Translations under genes and position numbers: made by a program
The notes under the pieces: generated by a model
Database searches by the model: none
Told to the model about the DNA's origin: nothing
The model's input: the letters and a program-made list of their open reading frames with translations, nothing else
Source of the DNA: JBBSEZ01 sp038239195
Lineage (GTDB): Bacteria; Planctomycetota; Planctomycetia; Gemmatales; Gemmataceae
DNA: 7,532 bases
NCBI GenBank assembly: GCA_038239195.1
Contig: JBBSEZ010000477.1
Coordinates: forward strand, 1-7,532
Reading direction: 5' to 3'
Shown here: positions 1-6,342 of the stretch, piece by piece
Layout of the letters: each line of letters begins with the position of its first letter
Numbering within the stretch: position 1 is the stretch's first letter

Positions 1-11
1 CCCCCCCCCCC
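1..11. repeat. Homopolymer of 11 C at the window edge
   Basis: The first eleven bases are all C, followed by GG. No gene or motif explains the run. A homopolymer at the very edge of a sequence is often an assembly or read-end artefact, so it should not be read as biology without read support. Confidence 0.85.
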
Positions 12-22
12 GGCTCCGTTTG

Positions 23-84
23 GTCCAGTCGCCGTGCCACCTTGCCGCGCGAGCGGTGCGTGGCAAGGTGGCAACGGCTTGGAC
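23..84. repeat. Long imperfect inverted repeat (strong hairpin)
   Basis: Bases 31-50 pair with 58-78. This gives 20 pairs with one G-T wobble (47/61) and one unpaired A (74), closing a 7-base loop at 51-57. The core arms, GCCACCTTGCC at 36-46 and GGCAAGGTGGC at 62-72, match perfectly. Five further pairs (23-27 with 80-84) extend the stem across a small 3x1 internal loop. No T-run follows the 3' arm, so it does not look like a standard intrinsic terminator. It could be the end of an upstream transcript, a leader structure, or part of a repeat element. It lies about 250 bases upstream of the synthetase start. Confidence 0.8.
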
Positions 85-133
85 GTCTTCCCCATCGCGC
101 AGGCAGCGCAGGTGCCCTTGGCGGCCCCTGTAC

Positions 134-162
134 TTGCCCTCCACCAACCGGCGGAATAGGAT
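134..162 (+). promoter_or_regulatory. Possible sigma-70-like promoter of the synthetase operon
   Basis: TTGCCC at 134-139 and TAGGAT at 157-162 are separated by 17 bases. Each matches 4 of 6 consensus positions. Transcription would begin near 169 and give a leader of about 160 bases before the GTG start at 333. In GC-rich DNA such matches arise by chance and the true sigma consensus here is unknown, so this is a candidate only. Confidence 0.27.
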
Positions 163-320
163 TGTCAAAACGCCGACGCAGACTGCGGTCCCCCTGGCCA
201 ATTTCCGCTCCGGCCTATCGTTCCCGCCAGACCGCATCGAAGGGCCCCCGCTCCGGGCCTCCTTCGCCCACTGGCCCGACCGGACAATGCCGATTCGTCT
301 GCCGCAACTCGCTCGCCGAA

Positions 321-327
321 GGGAGAG
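321..327 (+). promoter_or_regulatory. Ribosome binding site that sets the synthetase start
   Basis: GGGAGAG lies 5 bases before GTG at 333. It decides the start. The same frame is open back to a TTG at 42, but those 97 extra codons read as low-complexity Arg/Pro/Ser-rich sequence with no family similarity. The adenylation-domain sequence begins about a dozen residues after the GTG. Confidence 0.75.
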
Positions 328-332
328 TCACG

Positions 333-3300
333 GTGCTGGTTTGCAAGAATGCGGACAACGCCCCTCGCTGGAAGCCGGGCGAACGGCTCAACCATCTCTT
401 CGAGCAGCGCTGCGACCAGGTGCCGTCCGATCATTTGGCGGTCATCGCCGAGGACGTCGCCCTCACGTTTCGCGAGCTCGACCATCGAGCCAATCAGGCC
501 GCGCGCTACCTGCTCGACCAGGGCCTCAAGGCAGGTGACCGCATCGGCGTGCTGTTCGACAAATCCATCCATTCCTACGTGGGGCTGCTGGCCGTGCTGA
601 AAATCGGCGCCGCCTACGTACCGTTCGACGCCAGCTTTCCGACCGACCGGATCGCCTTCATTTTGGAAGATGCCAACGTCAAGGGGATCGTTTCGGTATC
701 TCGGTTTCGCGCGAAGCTCGCCGAGCTCGCCGTCAAGCAAGTATTGCTCGACTGTGCAGAACAGCAGATCGACGAAAAATCGCCTGCCCGCCTCGGCGAA
801 GGCGAGGCCCCGGCGTCGAGCGATCAGCTCTTCTACGTCATCTATACCTCAGGCACCACGGGCAAGCCAAAGGGGGTGGCGATCGAGCACGCGGGCATCT
901 GCAACTTCGTCAAGGTCGCGGGAGAGGCCTATGGCATCCGCGAAGAGGATCGCTGCTATCAAGGGATAACCCTTGCCTTCGATTTCCACGTCGAGGACCT
1001 TTGGCTTCCCCTGATCGCCGGCGCCACGCTCGTTGCCGGAAAGTCGGGAGCCAACCTCTTCGGCAACGATCTGCACGCGTTTCTGCTGAAGCAGCGGGTG
1101 ACCGTGTTCCCCTGCGTTCCGACCTTGTGGGCGACGATCGAACAGGACCTGCCGGACGTGCGAATCGTGCTTCTTTCCGGCGAGTCCGTTCCCCACCATC
1201 TCGTGGTCCGCTGGCATCGTCCGGATCGCAGCATCTTGAATGCCTACGGGCCAACCGAGTGCTCGGTGAGCTCGACATTGAGGAGGCTGGTCCCAGACAA
1301 GCCGGTGACCATCGGGGCCCCGCTGCCGACCTACGTGGTGGTCATCCTCGACGAGAACAAGGACGAGGAGGTCCCGGACGGCGCGATCGGCGAAATCGGC
1401 ATCGCGGGCATCGGGCTTGCCGTCGGGTATCTCAACCGCGAGGACCTCACGAGGCAACAGTTCATTCCGGACTTCCTGAACCTGCCCAACAATCCCTCGC
1501 AGCGCATTTATCGCACCGGCGACCGCGGCCGCATCCGCGAGGACGGCGAGCTCGAGTTTCACGGCCGGCTCGATACCCAGGTCAAGATTCGCGGCTATCG
1601 CATCGAGCTCGGCGAAATCGAAGCCGTGCTGTCCCAGCTGCCGCAGATCGCCCAGGCGGTGGTCAATCCCTACGAGCCCGAGCCGGGCGCGGTGGAGCTC
1701 GTGGCGTATTACACCCGCAAGCACGGGGCCCCGGAGGTCTCGGCGAGCGAAATGTCGGAGGCGCTGCGCAGACAGCTGCCTGGCTACATGGTCCCGGGCT
1801 ACCTCGAAGAGCTTTCGACGATCCCGATGACGGCCAATAACAAGGCCGATCGCAAGAACCTGCCGGCGCCCAAGGGACCGCGCTTCTCCGCCTCGACCAG
1901 CAAGTTCGTCGCCCCGCGGACCGATACCGAGCAAGCACTCGTGGCCGCGCTCACCGAGGTCATGAAGATCGAGCGCGCTTCTGTCGAAGACAACTTCTTC
2001 CACGATCTCGGCGCCCATTCCCTGCTGATGGCCCGATTCGGAGCCGAGATCCGCAAGAGGCTGAAGATTTCGGCCGTGTCCATGCAGGACGTCTACCTCA
2101 ACCCGACGATCGAAAAGCTTGCCCGTCACATCGATTCCTTGCCGGCCGAGGCGCCGGACCAGGGCACGCCGGGGGCCCACCGCGAGCCATTCCACGTTCC
2201 ATCGGATCTCGCCTACTATGGATGCGGCGCGCTCCAGCTTGCCTGCTACGTCGGCTGGAGCGCGCTCGGGCTTTGGGTCGTCGTCGCCGGCACCCAGTGG
2301 ACCTATGCCGCGATGCCCGATCTTGGCGAAACCTATCTGCGCATCGCTGTTCTTGCCCTCGGGCTTTCCGTGCTTCTCAGCGCCATTCCCATCGCGGCAA
2401 AATGGCTGCTGATCGGGAAGTGGAAGCAAGAAGCCATCCCGATCTGGAGTCTTCGATACTTCCGCTTCTGGGTCGTCAAGGCCCTCATCCGCAGCGCGCC
2501 AATGGCTCAGTTTGGCGGGCCCCTCTACAATCTCTATCTGCGGCTTCTCGGGGCGAAGATCGGCGCCAACACGGTGATTCAGTCCGCACTCATTCCCGTG
2601 TGTACCGATCTCATCTCCATCGGCCCCAACACCATCCTGAGGAAAGACTCGATCCTCCTCGGCTACAAGGCGCAGTCGAACTACATTCATACCGGGCCGA
2701 TCCACGTCGGCGCGAACGCATTTGTCGGCGAAGCGAGCGTCCTCGACGTCAACACGACCATGGAGGACGACACCCAGCTGGGACATTCCTCGTCCCTGCA
2801 CAGCGGGCAACGCGTTCCGCGCGGCAAGCACTACCACGGGACTCCGGCGCAGGAGACCCCGGCAAACTATTGCCAGGTCGAGCCGAGGGCCTGCACGCCG
2901 TTGCGGCGGTATACCTACGCCGTCGTGCTGCTGATCGCCGCGTTCGCCTCACTGCCGATCCCGGTGCTGGTCGCCTATGCGTGGTTGCCGGATTTCAACC
3001 AATGGGTCGGCGCCGCTCCGTTCGCCGAGGAAGCCCACACACAGGCCCTGCTGCGGCTGGCCGCCAGGATGCTGCTCGTGTCCTGCATCGGATTTTTCGG
3101 AGCTGTCGGCCTCGGCGCGCTCGGTATCGGTGTCGTTCCGAGGCTCCTGAACCTGTTCCTCCAGAAAGATAAGACCTACGTCCTCTACGGCGTACACTAC
3201 TTCGCCCAGCAAACGATCGCGCGGCTCAGCAATTCCGCCTTCTACAACCGTCTTTTCGGAGATAGCTGCGGCGTCGTCCACTACGTGCGCTGGCTCGGCT

Positions 3301-4433
3301 ACAACCTGAACGAGATCGTGCAGAGCGGCTCGAATTTCGGCGAAGATCAGAAACACGACAATCCATTTCTCTGCGACGTCGGCAGCGGAACCATGATTTC
3401 CGACGGGCTGATGATGGTCAACGTGACGACCTCGAATTCGTCGTTCAAACTCGGCACCGTCAAGATCGGCGACCACAATTATCTGGGGAATTACGTCCGC
3501 TACCCGGTCGAGGGGAAAACCGGCGCGAATTGCCTCATCGGGACCAAGGCGCTGGTGCCGATCGATGGCCCGATCCGCGAGAACGTCGGGCTGCTCGGGT
3601 CTCCCAGTTTCGAGATACCGCGTGCCGTCAATCGGGACAGGGAGATGTCCAGGATGGACGACGCCACCCGCCGGCAGCGGCTTCGGGCGAAGAACCGCTA
3701 CAATTTCGTTACCGCCGTTCTCTTTCTGCTGAAGACCTGGTTCCTGGTCTACGTCGTGGCGCTCTCCGCTCTACTCTTCCTGGTGTATGCTCTTCGTTAC
3801 GGCATGGTTTCGGCGTTCGGCTTTGCCGCCTTCGCTTTCTTCTTCGCAATCCTGTGGGGCTGGTTCGTGGAACGAGCGAGCCTGGGGTTTGGCTGGCTGA
3901 AGCCGCAGCTCGCATTGGCACTGGATAGATATTACTGGTTCCACGAGCGGCACTGGCATTTGTTCGGACTGACGCAAATTGCCTCCGCGTTCGCGGGAAC
4001 TCCCTTCAAGAACGTCTTCTCGCGTCTCGAAGGGGCCCGAATGGGCAAGAAAGTGTTCGATGACGGAGTTCGTTGGACCGAGTATTCGTTGATCGAGATC
4101 GGCGACTACGCGAATTTGAACGCGCTCTCCATCGTTTGGCCGCACTCTCTCGAAGAGGGAGTCTTCAAATCCGATTACATCAAGATCGGGGCGGGTTGCA
4201 CGCTGGGCTCCGGGTCGCTCACCCATTACGGCGTGATCATGGGAGACCACGTCGTGCTCGAGCCGGATTCGTACTTGATGAAAGGCGAGATCTTGGCCCC
4301 GAACACCACCTGGCGAGGAAATCCGGCCAGACCGGTCGTCGATCGGGCGGCCCCTGGCGCGGAGCGGGTGACGGCGGAAGCGTTTGCTCTCGGCCAAGGT
4401 GGCATCGCGGAGCAGAACCTTACGTCCGGATGA
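333..4433 (+). CDS. Pls/PosA-type non-ribosomal peptide synthetase (A-T-membrane module)
   Basis: This 1366-aa protein starts at GTG 333. An adenylation domain spans about residues 20-515: LTFREL 44, LKIGAAYVPFD 89-99, YTSGTTGKPKG 171-181, NAYGPTE 303-309, YRTGD 393-397, GRLDTQVKIRGYRIELGEIE 411-430, and catalytic-type K504 in NNKADRK. A carrier domain (about 530-600) has DNFFHDLGAHS with S563 as the phosphopantetheine site. The rest (about 615-1366) matches the terminal module of epsilon-poly-lysine synthetase Pls: hydrophobic segments near 631-653, 670-693, 861-884, 910-935, 1124-1153 and 1160-1178, separating three soluble domains with hexapeptide-like repeats (for example 741-808 and 1283-1333). 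No condensation or thioesterase domain is present. In the family, the tandem C-terminal domains join amino acids at the membrane and determine product length. The pocket residues read by hand give DFEPLSAVSK, and acidic E221 could bind a side-chain amine. A cationic substrate is therefore inferred; its identity is not known. A phosphopantetheinyl transferase is required but none is in the window. Confidence 0.93.
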   Translation: MLVCKNADNAPRWKPGERLNHLFEQRCDQVPSDHLAVIAEDVALTFRELDHRANQAARYLLDQGLKAGDRIGVLFDKSIHSYVGLLAVLKIGAAYVPFDASFPTDRIAFILEDANVKGIVSVSRFRAKLAELAVKQVLLDCAEQQIDEKSPARLGEGEAPASSDQLFYVIYTSGTTGKPKGVAIEHAGICNFVKVAGEAYGIREEDRCYQGITLAFDFHVEDLWLPLIAGATLVAGKSGANLFGNDLHAFLLKQRVTVFPCVPTLWATIEQDLPDVRIVLLSGESVPHHLVVRWHRPDRSILNAYGPTECSVSSTLRRLVPDKPVTIGAPLPTYVVVILDENKDEEVPDGAIGEIGIAGIGLAVGYLNREDLTRQQFIPDFLNLPNNPSQRIYRTGDRGRIREDGELEFHGRLDTQVKIRGYRIELGEIEAVLSQLPQIAQAVVNPYEPEPGAVELVAYYTRKHGAPEVSASEMSEALRRQLPGYMVPGYLEELSTIPMTANNKADRKNLPAPKGPRFSASTSKFVAPRTDTEQALVAALTEVMKIERASVEDNFFHDLGAHSLLMARFGAEIRKRLKISAVSMQDVYLNPTIEKLARHIDSLPAEAPDQGTPGAHREPFHVPSDLAYYGCGALQLACYVGWSALGLWVVVAGTQWTYAAMPDLGETYLRIAVLALGLSVLLSAIPIAAKWLLIGKWKQEAIPIWSLRYFRFWVVKALIRSAPMAQFGGPLYNLYLRLLGAKIGANTVIQSALIPVCTDLISIGPNTILRKDSILLGYKAQSNYIHTGPIHVGANAFVGEASVLDVNTTMEDDTQLGHSSSLHSGQRVPRGKHYHGTPAQETPANYCQVEPRACTPLRRYTYAVVLLIAAFASLPIPVLVAYAWLPDFNQWVGAAPFAEEAHTQALLRLAARMLLVSCIGFFGAVGLGALGIGVVPRLLNLFLQKDKTYVLYGVHYFAQQTIARLSNSAFYNRLFGDSCGVVHYVRWLGYNLNEIVQSGSNFGEDQKHDNPFLCDVGSGTMISDGLMMVNVTTSNSSFKLGTVKIGDHNYLGNYVRYPVEGKTGANCLIGTKALVPIDGPIRENVGLLGSPSFEIPRAVNRDREMSRMDDATRRQRLRAKNRYNFVTAVLFLLKTWFLVYVVALSALLFLVYALRYGMVSAFGFAAFAFFFAILWGWFVERASLGFGWLKPQLALALDRYYWFHERHWHLFGLTQIASAFAGTPFKNVFSRLEGARMGKKVFDDGVRWTEYSLIEIGDYANLNALSIVWPHSLEEGVFKSDYIKIGAGCTLGSGSLTHYGVIMGDHVVLEPDSYLMKGEILAPNTTWRGNPARPVVDRAAPGAERVTAEAFALGQGGIAEQNLTSG

Positions 4434-4434
4434 C

Positions 4435-4440
4435 GGGGAG
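4435..4440 (+). promoter_or_regulatory. Ribosome binding site of the PLP lyase gene
   Basis: GGGGAG begins one base after the synthetase stop codon and sits 5 bases before ATG 4446. With only 12 bases between the genes and no room for a promoter or terminator, the two genes are almost certainly co-transcribed. Confidence 0.8.
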
Positions 4441-4445
4441 CGATC

Positions 4446-5621
4446 ATGCGCGTGCTTTTGAGGCTCCCGACTGAGCCGCCGGATTCGGGCAACTCGGATC
4501 GGCCCATCGACTTCCATCGCCGGCTTCCCGGCTATCGCGAGTCGCCGCTCGTGGAGGCGCCGCGACTTGCCGAACTCCTCGGCGTCGCAAAGGTCTTCGT
4601 CAAAGACGAGACCTCGCGGTTCGGGCTGCCGTCCTTCAAGGTCCTGGGTGCGTCCTGGGCGGCGTACGCGTCGCTTCGCGAGCGGCTCGGCCCGCTCCCG
4701 GACGGTTCGCTCTCGTATGAAGGCTTGCAGTCCTGGGCATCGCCCTTGCGTCCGCTCACGCTGATGGCAGCGACCGATGGCAACCACGGACGCGCGGTCG
4801 CGCGTGTGGCGCGCTGGCTCGGCCTCGACGCGCGGATTTTCGTTCCGAGCTTCGTGTCGCCGGGCCGGTGCCAGGCCATCGAGGCGGAAGGCGCCGAGCT
4901 GGTGGTCATCGACGGAGTGTACGACGCAGCCGTCGATGCCGCCTTGGCAGCCGCACGCACCGCCGACTCGCTGCTCGTCAGCGACACGGCACGCTCGGCA
5001 TCCGACGTCGTCCCGAGACAGGTGACGGCCGGGTACACGACGGCGTTCGCCGAGATCGAGCAGCAGCTTTCGCAATCCGGAGACGACCGCATCGATGCGG
5101 TGGCGGTCCAGGCGGGCGTTGGCGGATTGGCGTCGGCGAGCACGAGCTGGGCCCGGCTCACCCGGCGCGGCCGGTCCCCACGCGTCCTCGTGGTCGAACC
5201 GGGGGCCGCGGCCTGCGTGATGGCAGCCCTTGCTGCCGGGGAGCCAATCGCTGTCTCGGCAAGCCAGGTGTCCGCGATGAGCGTCCTCCAATGCGGGACA
5301 GTGTCCCTGACCGCGTTCGCAAACTTGCAGGCGGGGGTAAGCTGTTGCCTTGCCATCGAGGACTCGTGGGCAACAACCGCGGCGTCCGAACTGCTCTCGT
5401 GCGGCATTCGCACCGGCCCCAGCGGGGCCGCAGGAGTCGCCGGGCTGCTGGCCGCATTCCGTGGTCCTTTTGCCGGTCCCGTACGGCAGCACCTCGGACT
5501 ATCCTCGGATGCACGATTGCTCGTGGTTGCGACCGAAGCGGAGGCAGCATCGGAACACGTGCAGCAGGCCGACACGTTGGCCGCGCTACGGAGTCGTGGC
5601 GCCGATCATCCGCCTCGCTGA
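4446..5621 (+). CDS. Diaminopropionate ammonia-lyase-like PLP enzyme
   Basis: This 391-aa cytoplasmic protein belongs to the fold type II (tryptophan synthase beta) PLP superfamily. It most resembles diaminopropionate ammonia-lyase (E. coli YgeX type), which cleaves 2,3-diaminopropionate to pyruvate and two ammonia. Visible features are FHRRLPGYRESPL near 23-35, KDETSRFGLPSFK with K65 as the likely Schiff-base lysine, and ATDGNHGRAVA at 109-119 in place of the S-x-GNH loop of threonine deaminases. A glycine phosphate loop QAGVGG lies at 222-227, then VVEP at 249-252 and GPSGAAG at 324-330. D111 and D180 fall where the lyase family has its two catalytic aspartates. The length is near the family norm of about 400. 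The close spacing behind the synthetase suggests a role in supply, removal or turnover of a diamino acid used by it. A threonine/serine dehydratase or diaminopropionate synthase activity is possible, but the TDGNHGR motif argues for the lyase branch. Confidence 0.75.
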   Translation: MRVLLRLPTEPPDSGNSDRPIDFHRRLPGYRESPLVEAPRLAELLGVAKVFVKDETSRFGLPSFKVLGASWAAYASLRERLGPLPDGSLSYEGLQSWASPLRPLTLMAATDGNHGRAVARVARWLGLDARIFVPSFVSPGRCQAIEAEGAELVVIDGVYDAAVDAALAAARTADSLLVSDTARSASDVVPRQVTAGYTTAFAEIEQQLSQSGDDRIDAVAVQAGVGGLASASTSWARLTRRGRSPRVLVVEPGAAACVMAALAAGEPIAVSASQVSAMSVLQCGTVSLTAFANLQAGVSCCLAIEDSWATTAASELLSCGIRTGPSGAAGVAGLLAAFRGPFAGPVRQHLGLSSDARLLVVATEAEAASEHVQQADTLAALRSRGADHPPR

Positions 5622-5759
5622 CTGCTGAAACCCGTCCAGTACAACGCTAACGCGAACACGACCTGGCGCGGGAGCCCGGCGAAGCTGGTTGCCGGCGCCG
5701 GGGCGCCGGAGAGGCCCTTCGAGACTGGGCTGCCGAGCCTTGCAGACGTTCCCACGTAA
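5622..5759 (+). pseudogene. Relic of the C-terminus of a second Pls-type synthetase
   Basis: Directly after the TGA of the lyase gene, and in the same frame, 45 codons run to a TAA at 5757-5759. The peptide contains NANTTWRGSPAKLV, which aligns with APNTTWRGNPARPV near the C-terminus of the synthetase (residues 1322-1335). A preceding LLK may match LMK (1315-1317), so similarity seems to begin right at the stop. The remaining tail is similar in length to that of the intact synthetase. There is no start codon or ribosome binding site for this piece. By eye the DNA is only moderately similar to the intact gene, with many synonymous differences, so it is not a fresh local duplication. It is best read as the last remains of a diverged paralogue. 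Confidence 0.7.
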
Positions 5760-5852
5760 CGCCCCGGTAACAACCCGCCCGTTCTCGATGGCTCGCGTCG
5801 CCCCGACAAGGTAGGATGCCATCTGTTCGGAGCCATTCTGGAGGCCCTGTCC

Positions 5853-6314
5853 ATGTTGCGTCCTCACCACTCGATCGCGTTCGCCATCGCCCTGACGGCT
5901 CTCGCCTCGCGCGCCAGCGCCGCGCCCGTCCCCGCGCCCGCCCCGCGCTGCACCACCCAGGTCACCGCCCGCCTCGAGTTTCCCGTGCCGCAGTACAACC
6001 CCGCCGCCCCTGGCAAGGCGCCGGCCCGTCCCGCGTTCCTGCATGATCCACCGCCACTCTTCCAGGACCTCGTTCTCCTGCGCAAGATCGTGGCTCATGG
6101 CCTCCTCTTCCCTCACCTGCGTCAGGTTCTCCGCCACGTTATGCCCCCTTTCCCTCACCGGGACCAGACGTTCTCGATGGGCCGCTCTCCTTCATCATCT
6201 CCCTTCCTCCTCGCTCGGACGAACAACGGAGAATTCTCCCAGAAGCCTCCCTCGCGCTCCTCTTTCGCGTTCCTCCCGAGTAAAATGATTCACCAGAGCG
6301 GACGAACAAGCTGA
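5853..6314 (+). CDS. Possible small secreted protein, doubtful second half
   Basis: ATG 5853 follows GGAGG (5840-5844) by 8 bases. The reading frame is 153 aa. The N-terminus looks like a Sec signal peptide: a short basic start, hydrophobic IAFAIALTALA, and a probable cleavage after ASA near residue 23. A Pro/Ala-rich segment follows, with one Cys near residue 33. Codons up to about 6040 are strongly G/C-ending, as expected here. Beyond that the third positions become mixed and the peptide turns into Pro/Ser/Arg/Phe-rich sequence, typical of non-coding DNA. The frame also ends across the presumed promoter of the next gene. The 5' part may be real and the gene truncated or frameshifted, or the whole may be spurious. 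I recognise no family. Confidence 0.35.
   Translation: MLRPHHSIAFAIALTALASRASAAPVPAPAPRCTTQVTARLEFPVPQYNPAAPGKAPARPAFLHDPPPLFQDLVLLRKIVAHGLLFPHLRQVLRHVMPPFPHRDQTFSMGRSPSSSPFLLARTNNGEFSQKPPSRSSFAFLPSKMIHQSGRTS
6228..6239. promoter_or_regulatory. Perfect 12-bp palindrome, possible operator
   Basis: GGAGAATTCTCC is a perfect palindrome about 103 bases before the vWA start and about 40 bases upstream of the -10-like box. That position would suit an activator or repressor dimer. No regulator gene is visible in the window, and the site matches no operator I can name. Confidence 0.3.
6281..6286 (+). promoter_or_regulatory. Possible -10 box of the vWA gene
   Basis: TAAAAT matches the TATAAT consensus at 5 of 6 positions and is among the most A/T-rich spots in this gap. 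No good -35 hexamer lies 16-18 bases upstream (the region reads TCCTCTTTC). Transcription would begin near 6293 and give a leader of about 50 bases. Confidence 0.35.
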
Positions 6315-6342
6315 TGTACCGTCTCATTGGGGAGAAGCACCC

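Larger units (their letters stand above)
6216..6309. repeat. 11-bp direct repeat upstream of the vWA gene
   Basis: CGGACGAACAA occurs at 6216-6226 and again at 6299-6309. The repeats lie 83 bases apart and flank the palindrome and the -10-like box. An 11-base match is not rare across the whole window but is unlikely by chance inside about 100 bases. It could be a pair of regulator sites or the trace of a small duplication. Confidence 0.45.

Noticed and set aside
42..332. Extension of the synthetase frame upstream to TTG 42
   Set aside because: The extra 97 residues are low-complexity and match nothing in the family. The TTG lies inside the hairpin stem, and GTG 333 has a well-placed ribosome binding site right before the adenylation domain.
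849..2837. 662-codon open frame on the reverse strand
   Set aside because: It lies wholly antisense to the synthetase, whose motifs are unmistakable. Long antisense frames are common in GC-rich genes and its peptide shows no domain.
3771..5492. 573-codon open frame on the reverse strand across both operon genes
   Set aside because: It is an Arg/Gly-rich shadow of the synthetase C-terminus and the lyase, with no recognisable motif.
5692..5709. CCGGCGCC / GGCGCCGG hairpin as a terminator of the operon
   Set aside because: The loop is only 2 bases, no T-run follows, and the bases are part of the synthetase relic's Gly/Ala-coding stretch.
5788..5836. ATGGCTC / GAGCCAT inverted repeat with a TAGGAT box between the arms
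   Set aside because: The arms are only 7 bases and 35 bases apart, and no -35 hexamer pairs with the TAGGAT at 5812-5817. Chance is a sufficient explanation.
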